This document shows, piece after piece, positions 1 to 6,600 of a stretch of DNA of 6,843 nucleotides; position 1 is the stretch's first letter, and the number at the start of each line of letters is the position of its first letter. The notes beneath the pieces were generated by a model that saw only the letters and a list, made by a program, of their open reading frames with translations, was not told where the DNA came from and did not search any database. The position numbers and the translations under genes were made by a program. Source of the stretch: an uncultured beta proteobacterium (GTDB taxonomy: Bacteria > Pseudomonadota > Gammaproteobacteria > Burkholderiales > Burkholderiaceae_C); contig CAIWRE010000442.1 of the NCBI GenBank assembly GCA_903914985.1, positions 1 through 6,843 of the forward strand. Direction: 5' to 3'.

Positions 1-1320
1 GGATAAATTGCTGTCATAACTCCCGGTCAGCAAGCCGAATTTCAGGCTGTCGTTTTCACCATAGTCATGCAATAGCCCTACCGGTTTGTAGTTGTATTGG
101 CCGCTTGCACCATATTGTTTGCAGCCACTCACAAAATTGGGCGGCACACAAACCTCGACCTGCACCGTGTAGTCATTGGGATATGCGGGTTGCGGACTGA
201 CATAGTGCGCAAGATCGTCATACAGATTGCCATAGCCCTCAAAATTGCCTTTATTGGGGTAAACAAAGGTACTGGGGTTCCAGCCAATGGGAAAGGGGTG
301 GTAGTCCAACACGGGGCGCTGCGACGCCGCCCATCGCCACACCCGCGAGCCCGCATTCAGCACGACACGCATCACGGGCGGGTAGTTACTGCAATCGCTC
401 AGGGTGGTACACGCTTTGCCAAGGTCCGGGTTGTCGGTTGACCAGGTGGCCAATCCACCCGGTGGATTGCCTGTAATTTGCACCGCACTGGTGCCGGAGC
501 GGATGCCGGCAGGATTGCGTGCCCCGCTGGAGGTGACGTCCCTGATTACGGTGGTGGTGAGGTTGCCAAAAAAGTGACGTGTCTGCACCCCACTGGCCAG
601 AATAGGTAGGGCAAAAGGCGTGTATTTGCTGATGTCATAACCATTGACCGCCGGGCTGGTGTATTCCTTCGCCCAGGCATGGCCGTCTTGCGGAATGTAG
701 GCGCGACGCAACAGGGTGATGGGCCGGACATCGTTGTAGGAACCGTCTTTGATCCTGTGCCCGCCGTACAAGGCCACGCGCACAGCGTCCATCCGGCTGG
801 TGGTGACGTAATTCAACCAATTTCCGCTCCATTTGTTGACGCTGGTTGCGGTGGTACAGCCTCCCGGATTGGCGTAAGCCGAACTCAGCGGGTCCGCCGC
901 GCCCACCGGTTTGAAGTAGCTGTCCAGGCCGCCTGGAAGCACATTGGTGCTGTCGGTCCGGCCTGTATAGGCATAGCAATACGCCGCATTAAATAGGCCC
1001 AGGTATTCAAAATTCGGTACAAACTTGGCGTTGATTGCGCCCGTACCGTCCAAGTCGGTCATGTCGTTGTATGCGCCGAAAAACAAACTGTGGTCACGCG
1101 CCATCGTGAGCATGACAAGGGGCGCAGCGCCTTGGCTCACGTGGACAGGCGCACTCGCTTCAGGGTTGGCTCCCAGCACGCCCTGCGCATAGACAGGTAC
1201 TTGAAGATACAGAAGCAGCAGTAATCCCGCCTTTTCAAATGCCCTCACGACACGGGAAATCGACCGTTTGCAAATTTGCTGCGTGAATAGATGTCCTGAA
1301 CTGATAGCGAGACTTTTCAT
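1..1320 (-). CDS. pilY1: PilY1-family type IV pilus tip protein, N-terminal part (PilY1b), runs off the left edge
   Basis: The frame is open for 440 codons from ATG 1320 to base 1, with no stop in the window. The start overlaps the pilX stop as ATGA, which decides it; no clear Shine-Dalgarno is visible. Residues 1-45 form a long Sec signal peptide: basic n-region (KR, RVVR), hydrophobic core AGLLLLLYLQ at 31-40, likely cleavage after VYA45. The mature protein has blocks typical of the large PilY1-like proteins: APLVMLTMARDH (66-77), an EF-hand-like loop DLDGTGAINAKF (89-100), WSGNWLNYVTTSRMD (164-178), RAYIPQDGHAWAKEY (206-220) and LKFGLLTGSY (426-435) at the edge. Family role: a secreted calcium-dependent protein at the pilus tip that works with PilV/W/X in assembly, adhesion and surface sensing. 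The classical von Willebrand MIDAS (DxSxS) is not seen after the signal peptide. Family assignment is firm. Which surface it binds cannot be told. Confidence 0.9.
   Translation of the reverse strand, partial: MKSLAISSGHLFTQQICKRSISRVVRAFEKAGLLLLLYLQVPVYAQGVLGANPEASAPVHVSQGAAPLVMLTMARDHSLFFGAYNDMTDLDGTGAINAKFVPNFEYLGLFNAAYCYAYTGRTDSTNVLPGGLDSYFKPVGAADPLSSAYANPGGCTTATSVNKWSGNWLNYVTTSRMDAVRVALYGGHRIKDGSYNDVRPITLLRRAYIPQDGHAWAKEYTSPAVNGYDISKYTPFALPILASGVQTRHFFGNLTTTVIRDVTSSGARNPAGIRSGTSAVQITGNPPGGLATWSTDNPDLGKACTTLSDCSNYPPVMRVVLNAGSRVWRWAASQRPVLDYHPFPIGWNPSTFVYPNKGNFEGYGNLYDDLAHYVSPQPAYPNDYTVQVEVCVPPNFVSGCKQYGASGQYNYKPVGLLHDYGENDSLKFGLLTGSYDSNLS
1021..1056 (-). other. EF-hand-like calcium loop in PilY1b
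   Basis: Codons 89-100 of PilY1b read DLDGTGAINAKF. This fits the start of an EF-hand loop: acidic positions 1 and 3 (D89, D91), an oxygen ligand at 5 (T93), glycine at 6 (G94) and a hydrophobic residue at 8 (I96). Position 12 is Phe rather than Glu, so the site is EF-hand-like rather than canonical. Related PilY1-like proteins have a similar DxNGDG loop at this point, as I recall. Calcium binding is inferred. Confidence 0.5.
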
Positions 1321-1967
1321 TGCGCAAGAAAGGTGGTTTGCAACTGCACCGTCGAACGATCACCGAGAGGATTGGTTCGAACCGTGATGCGATACAGAAA
1401 ACAGTTTTGTGCCGCGCCGACATTGCTCGCGCACGGGTAGTTGTTTCCTAAGAACTCGATCAGGTACTGCTGTCGCAAGCCGACAGACAAGGGTGAATCC
1501 GACTCCAGCGTCGGACTGGTCGGATCAGCGGCCAGCGACGAGGTGACCGTGGCCCAACTCGCGTCGAAAGCCGGGTCCGTCCACCGTGGGGCGCAACTGG
1601 GCGACGGCTGGGAGCACATGCCCGAGGCCCCCGTTGCGCAGGGTGACGGGTCGGTGCCTGTGGCGGAGACGCAGGCGCCAACAAAATTGCCGTTCAAAAC
1701 CCCTGCAGGATCAGCCGGAAAACCTGGATTGGGAGTGACAGGAAATCGCCTTTGTTCCAAAGCAATGGACTCCGCAATGCGCAACGTTCTCTCGGCCGAC
1801 TGCATGGCCAGGTTGCGATCAAAGCTGTTGGCAGCCATGCGCTCTTGCAGAATCAGCGTGCGCACGGAGGCAATGCCCAGCCCTGTTACCAGCAACAGCA
1901 TGATCAGCACCACCACCAAGGCGATGCCCTGCTGCTGCCGGTGTGGCGGAATATTCATGGTGTTCAT
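1317..1967 (-). CDS. pilX: Minor pilin PilX
   Basis: This 216-residue protein is a type IV pilus minor pilin of the PilX family (GspK-like role), an inner-membrane prepilin that joins PilV, PilW and PilY1 in the complex that starts pilus assembly. The class III leader is 14 residues, with cleavage expected after G14 in RQQQG/IALVVV, followed by a hydrophobic helix (about 15-36) and the PilX signature LQERMAAN (40-47) and AMQSAER (54-60). Position +5 of the mature protein is Val, not the Glu found in most pilins, which fits PilX/GspK. The globular part has six cysteines (99, 110, 118, 125, 179, 189), four of them in a Pro/Ser-rich stretch. The C-terminus (YRITVRTNP then TVQLQTTF) matches the family's last strands. 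ATG 1967 overlaps the pilW stop as ATGA. A start at Met4 is possible but would lose that overlap. The stop overlaps the pilY1b start. Confidence 0.9.
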   Translation of the reverse strand: MNTMNIPPHRQQQGIALVVVLIMLLLVTGLGIASVRTLILQERMAANSFDRNLAMQSAERTLRIAESIALEQRRFPVTPNPGFPADPAGVLNGNFVGACVSATGTDPSPCATGASGMCSQPSPSCAPRWTDPAFDASWATVTSSLAADPTSPTLESDSPLSVGLRQQYLIEFLGNNYPCASNVGAAQNCFLYRITVRTNPLGDRSTVQLQTTFLAQ

Positions 1968-2968
1968 GGCTGCAACCGCCGGCGCACTGCCACCGTGAGC
2001 GGCACGGTATGAAAATACACCTCAGGCGTGCTCCCAGCGCGGTTGATTTTTTCAATACTGCTGAGGGTGAGCGCGATTTGCACGGCAATCACCGAACTCC
2101 ACGACAGCGCTGCACCTGCGCTCTGGTAAATGGCGGCCGGGTCGGGCACGCCGGTGGCGGCGTCCCCGACCAAATACTTGATTTGCATTTTGGCCACACC
2201 GGTGATCATTTCGTCATTGGCCAGCATGGCGCCACTTTTGTCGATCGTGATCCGGCGCAGCGCCCGCGCTCCACCGACCTCTTTGCTTCCGCCTACGTAC
2301 CAGAGGTGCGTGGTGAGGGGGTTGAGCATTCCATTCGGCAACATAGGCTTGACCGCCGCGCCACCGCTGTAGGCCACCGAAGTGCCACTGGGGCTTTGGA
2401 CTTCAAACGTCAGCAATTGCCGGCCATCGCAGGCCACCACCACATCCCCCGCGCCATAGCCATGTTCGGTGGCCGTGGTGAAGGCGCCCGTGGCGCCTGG
2501 GGTATGTGCCGTGATCCGCACGGGGCTGTTCCCGGCACTAGCGCTCCATACCAGCAAAGAGTCGGAGCCAGGGTCCCGAGCGGATGCATCTGTGGGGCCC
2601 GCAATCGACGTCCCCGGAACATCGGTGTCGGACAAGGCATTGCCCAACAGCCCGCGCTCCCAAGTGGCCCAGTGGGGCGCAGCCGGTGTGGTGACCAGGT
2701 TGGTGCTCGTCATGGCGCCACCGCAGGGCGAATTGCCCGCCTCGCGGATGTCCCGCGCCAGCAGTTCCACGGCAAACCGCGCGCCCTCCTCTACCCGTGC
2801 CACCGCCTCGACCATGACAAAAGACTGCCGGTTCGCAAGGTATATGGAAACGGCGCCGCCCACTGCGACCAGGCCCAAGGTCAATGCCACCAACAACTCG
2901 ACCAGGGACAGGCCAGACTGCCGCCGGGGAAATGCCCCCCTGCCGATGCGCTGCGTGGTGCGTGTCAT
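1964..2968 (-). CDS. pilW: Minor pilin PilW
   Basis: This 334-residue protein is a minor pilin of the PilW family (GspJ-like role in the tip complex). The class III leader is 19 residues, with processing expected at RRQSG/LSLVELLVAL. Glu at mature position 5 (E24) is present, and the hydrophobic helix spans about 20-44. The conserved N-terminal helix continues as EEGARFAVELLARDIREAG (60-78) with C82 just after it. C180 is the only other cysteine, so one disulfide is likely. Most of the rest is a Gly/Ala/Thr-rich beta domain. The C-terminal FHTVPLTVAVRRR resembles the end of PilW proteins. The frame stays open upstream to 3139, but the leader, the pilin motif and the ATGA overlap with the pilV stop all place the start at ATG 2968. 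Translational coupling to pilV and pilX is likely. Confidence 0.93.
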   Translation of the reverse strand: MTRTTQRIGRGAFPRRQSGLSLVELLVALTLGLVAVGGAVSIYLANRQSFVMVEAVARVEEGARFAVELLARDIREAGNSPCGGAMTSTNLVTTPAAPHWATWERGLLGNALSDTDVPGTSIAGPTDASARDPGSDSLLVWSASAGNSPVRITAHTPGATGAFTTATEHGYGAGDVVVACDGRQLLTFEVQSPSGTSVAYSGGAAVKPMLPNGMLNPLTTHLWYVGGSKEVGGARALRRITIDKSGAMLANDEMITGVAKMQIKYLVGDAATGVPDPAAIYQSAGAALSWSSVIAVQIALTLSSIEKINRAGSTPEVYFHTVPLTVAVRRRLQP

Positions 2969-3444
2969 AGCCGACCCACGAATTGGACGCTTTGGCTGCT
3001 TGAGCCGCCCAGCGCGCGGCTGTCGTCCCAATAAATGTTGACGGTGCATAGGCCAGGCACCGCGCTGGCGGAATCGGAGCAGGTAATGTCCGCACAGGTG
3101 GACGCACTGCCCAGAGCCGATTGAAGTGAGGCAAACCACGCATTGAGGTCGTTCTGGACCAGACTGCCGTCCGTGGAGGGCAGCGAACAGGTACGGGCAC
3201 CCAGGTTGTAGGGGTGCGATGGATGAACCGCCGCCGACTTATTGGCCCGCATCGCCTCGATGATGTTGCCCGCCAAAATGGAGGTGTCCGTGCGCTGCAT
3301 GCTGCTTTGGGTTGCTTTGACGGCGCGCACCTGCAACGCCGAGTACCCGATGAGCCCGATCGAGAGCAATAGAAAGGCGATCATCACCTCTATCAAGGCG
3401 ACACCACGCTGCTTTGACGAGGACAACTGTCGGGTGGGTATCAC
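2965..3444 (-). CDS. pilV: Minor pilin PilV
   Basis: This 159-residue protein is a minor pilin of the PilV family (GspI-like role) and the first gene of the operon. The class III leader is 14 residues, cut after G14 in SKQRG/VALIEVMIAF. Glu at mature position 5 (E19) is present, and the hydrophobic helix spans about 15-36, followed by GYSALQVRA and NIIEAMRAN, typical of PilV. Four cysteines (86, 117, 122, 133) could form two disulfides. The end CTVNIYWDDSR with a Gly/Ser loop is family-like. The start is a GTG at 3444. No ATG lies upstream in frame before a stop (TAA near 3484), and no good Shine-Dalgarno is next to the GTG, so the exact start is the least certain point; a TTG at codon 7 is a weak alternative. 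The adjacent upstream gene is a pilY1, not the fimU/fimT-type pilin often found before pilV. Confidence 0.9.
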   Translation of the reverse strand: MIPTRQLSSSKQRGVALIEVMIAFLLLSIGLIGYSALQVRAVKATQSSMQRTDTSILAGNIIEAMRANKSAAVHPSHPYNLGARTCSLPSTDGSLVQNDLNAWFASLQSALGSASTCADITCSDSASAVPGLCTVNIYWDDSRALGGSSSQSVQFVGRL

Positions 3445-3455
3445 TGTGTCAGATG

Positions 3456-3477
3456 GGTGGATGCAACACTTTCCACC
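3456..3477 (-). promoter_or_regulatory. Small hairpin in the pilV leader
   Basis: On the minus strand GGTGGA (3477-3472) pairs perfectly with TCCACC (3461-3456) around a 10-nt loop. The purine-rich arm GGTGGAAAG is the only Shine-Dalgarno-like sequence near pilV. It lies about 27 nt before the GTG, too far for normal use, and it is in the stem. The hairpin could modulate pilV translation or could be chance; a 6-bp stem is weak evidence. Confidence 0.25.
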
Positions 3478-3495
3478 AATTTATTTAAGAATTAA

Positions 3496-3506
3496 GCGAT
3501 TATCGC
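3496..3506. repeat. 11-bp palindrome GCGATtATCGC in the pilV leader
   Basis: Perfect 5-bp arms flank one central base, with several further matching pairs farther out in an AT-rich stretch. It lies just downstream of the candidate promoter and could be an operator half-site pair or part of the leader structure. No known regulator's consensus is recognised. Confidence 0.25.
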
Positions 3507-3522
3507 CAATTTTCGTAAATCT

Positions 3523-3551
3523 ATTTTAATCAACAGAGTGCCCAATGAAAA
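3523..3551 (-). promoter_or_regulatory. Candidate sigma70-type promoter for pilVWX-pilY1b
   Basis: Reading the minus strand, TTTTCA (3551-3546, 4 of 6 to the -35 consensus) is followed after exactly 17 bp by TAAAAT (3528-3523, 5 of 6 to the -10 consensus). Transcription would begin near 3516, giving a leader of about 70 nt before the pilV GTG. A new promoter is expected here because a strong terminator lies just upstream. The AT-rich setting makes chance matches easy, so the assignment is tentative. Confidence 0.35.
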
Positions 3552-3591
3552 CCAATTTTTGACAACGTGTGCCCGGGGGAATCACACCCAC

Positions 3592-3630
3592 AAAAAAGGC
3601 GCCAGAGCGGGTGTTAACCGCTCTGGCGCC
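3592..3630 (-). terminator. Intrinsic terminator after pilY1a
   Basis: On the minus strand, a perfect 13-bp GC-rich stem (GGCGCCAGAGCGG at 3630-3618 pairing with 3610-3598) has a 7-nt loop and is followed directly by six T (3597-3592). It starts 21 nt after the pilY1a stop. The plus-strand direction has no T-tract, so it acts in one direction. It separates pilY1a from the pilV operon. Confidence 0.93.
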
Positions 3631-3651
3631 TGCTGCGGCGCGATGCCATGT

Positions 3652-6600
3652 CTAGTTGGTGATTTCGCGCCAGGAGGTGCGGCGGGAAACCACGGTTGCG
3701 GGCCGAGTGCCCACATCTGCAAAGTTGTTAGCACTGCCCGACGGTTTGGGACCGGCGCCTTGTACGATGACGTTATTCCCGGTGAATCCTGCCTGTCCGA
3801 TGGCGCCAATGCCAAAGTCAATCGACGTTACGGCCCGGTCCGCTCCACTTATAAAAAACTTTTCATCTGCAAGGCCATTGCGGTTGATATCGAAATAGGT
3901 GTCAGCCACCGATAGGCTTCCACCATGATAAGCGTCAAATGCATTCAGGTAACCCGCGCCATCTGAAACGCAACTGCTGCTGCTGGCAATGTTGCTACTC
4001 ACTACCAAGGTCGGTATAACCGAAGGACGAACCGTGGCAGCGGAAAAAACCTTTTCTGAGGGCCTGTTAGCAGCGAGCCCGCTACTCTGATAAAACCAGT
4101 CCATCATCCAACCCGACATGCCGGCCATGTCGCCGCTCGTCGCAATACTCGCGGCCCGCACATTGACAGATCCAGCGCTATATCCAGCGTACGTGGCAGT
4201 GCTGGTAAACAAGCTTCGTACTCTAAGATTGCCTTTTGAAATGGTCTGCCCTGCGGTGTAGGCAGTAGAGTCAGGTAATGGATCAATAAGACCGTACAGG
4301 GACTGTGCTTGGGTGCTATTGAGATCAGTACTTGTGGCTGTCAAGTTACTCCCGGTCCCAAAAAACACAAACTGTTTGTTCTTCACATTGTCGTCGACGC
4401 TGTCATAGCTGTAAGCAGTGGTAATCGGAGCGACGATGGGCTGCGCATTCCCGACACCATCCGTTGCTCTGAAAAGTTTGCCAATGAAATTATCTCCTGG
4501 CCCGCCATACGTCCGGGTTACTACCGAATTACGGTCAGCGGGCAACGCAAATTTCCATACATTGCCTTGGTAGTCGCCCGCGTAGGCAAACACTGCCCGT
4601 CCGTTCTTCCTGACGACACCCGGCGTGGCAAGTCCATTAGGAGTCGCCGCGTCGCCTACAGTCTGATACTTGGCAATCACCTGACCATCCAGCAAGCGCA
4701 CGACATACAACACGGCCTTATTATTCACACTGTCGTAGCCGTTGCCAAAAATGGCCACTGATGTTCCATCGCTGAGCTGCTCAATCAGAGGTTTCCCCGT
4801 GAGATAGCCTATGTCGGAATCATTCAATGCAGACTCCCAGGCGCTTGCGGGTAGCTTCGTGCTCTTGTCAATCTTCATTCCAAAATATCCACGCCCTCCA
4901 CGGCCAAGAAAAGCAATGAGGTACTTGTAATCTCCATTCAAGTCGCTGTCCTTCAAACCAGAATCAGAAATGCCAATATCTCCGTCCACAAAGTATCGCT
5001 TGGTGAACGTGGGGTCGCTCAGCAAATTGAGAACACTCCGAGTAGATCCTGAACTGGTCTCCTTCGTTATCAGTGATTTTGGAATAAAAGCAAAGCGCTC
5101 CTCCATCGTATCGGCATTAAATGCGTGCAACATTCCGTCGTTCGCACCTACGTAGACATCGCCGGTATCTTGCGAGTAGCTTGCGACCGCGTTGATGATA
5201 GTTCCGATCAAAGAGGCGCGGGTGCGCAACGTTCCACCTCTGAAAATCTCATTGCTCTGGTCACCGGCAATATAGTTGACCACGTCCTCAGAATCAAAGA
5301 AGCTGAAAAAATTCGGCCCGGGACTGACCAGGCTTGCCTGTAAGTTAACCTTGTTAAATGGGTATAGTGGACCGCCGTTGACGCGGGAAAAAAGTATATT
5401 TCTACTGGTATAACTTGCAGGTAGTTTGCTGCTGGCTGAAACAGGAATGGCATACTTAACTACCGAGGATGACGCACTCGGAGTAACTGAGTATTTGGTG
5501 GCGCTTAAATCACCAGTCAACTGGCCCAAGTTATATGTCGAGGTAAATATGGTGGAAAATGCCCCCAGTTCGCCACTCGAAGAGGTAACCGTTCCCACGG
5601 TGGCGGTGTTGTCCAAAATGGACTGTATCATTTGTTGGAAAGCCAGTTTCAAATTGGCAGGGCTATTCACCTGAACATAATTCTTGGGATCCTCACCGGG
5701 ACTCAATGGCGCGGTGGGCGGATCGTCATCCGGATACCCACCCCACCGCGCAGCATACCAAAGCGGGTTTTTTAGCTCAGTATCTGCTGCGCCCCCAGCG
5801 CCAACAGTAGCGGCGGTATGTGCTCGCTCCACCTGTACATTGAGCGCGCTAGAAAGATCACAATTGTTTTGCCAATTTATATATCCTGTTTTGCAATATC
5901 CGGGACGCATTCCAGGTGGTGTATTCAGGAAATAATTAGGTTGAACCGCTGATGACTGCACTTCAATATAGGCCCCGTCATTTGTTGTACCAGAAATATA
6001 ATATCCAGCATTCTGCGATGCCGATCCTCCCGTCGCAGTCGGCGTGAGTCTCACTTTCAATTCATTACCTACCATTTCTATATCGTACTCCACGACAAAG
6101 TCCATTTCGAAATCGCCTCCCCAGGTTCGATCTTCAAAATTGACAACAAAGGTAAAACGAAAATTACCATTAACTGCCGGATTCACATTTTCCGGATTGT
6201 TTTGTAAAGTGGGGTAGACGCCGACAATTTGATTGGTATACTGCCAGTCTTGAAGCTGGTTGTTATATGTAGCGTTGTTATCGCCAAGCGTCTTTGCAAA
6301 GGGGATAATGGTGATCGTCTTGCGATTCGTGCCTGGAAAAGGTATTTTTATGCTTGGGTATGGACTATTCAGCACCATAGCGTAAGTATCTACAGTAGGT
6401 ATTTTTTTGCCTCCCACCTTACGCAAAGGTGCGGTTTTAGCCCAATGGGCCACACCGGCTGACAAAAAGCTACCTTGATTATCAGTTTCATCCGGTATCA
6501 ATCCACGAACCTTATCCAAACTAACGCTGGACTTCAGGGTTGGGTTACGATCTATTTCGGCAGCGGAACCCCATCTCTCTCCGATGAAGCGTGAAGTATC

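Noticed and set aside
1441..1998. Plus-strand open frame opposite pilX
   Set aside because: It is the mirror of pilX codons, with no family features and no ribosome site seen.
1943..3034. Long plus-strand open frame (363 codons) opposite pilW
   Set aside because: It is antisense to a clear pilin gene in GC-rich DNA, where such open frames are common. Its translation is rich in Arg, His and Pro with no recognisable domain.
2969..3139. N-terminal extension of pilW up to 3139
   Set aside because: It would put 57 residues before the prepilin leader and overlap pilV heavily; a class III leader needs to be near the N-terminus.
2538..3200. Minus-strand open frame overlapping pilV and pilW in another frame
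   Set aside because: Both pilins are clear in their own frames with leader motifs and ATGA coupling; this one has low-complexity Arg/Gly/Pro content.
3559..3564. Perfect TTGACA on the plus strand
   Set aside because: There is no -10-like hexamer at 16-18 bp and no plus-strand gene downstream.
3592..3630. Hairpin as a two-way terminator or mobile-element end
   Set aside because: The T-tract is present only for minus-strand transcription. No second copy, transposase or target duplication is visible.
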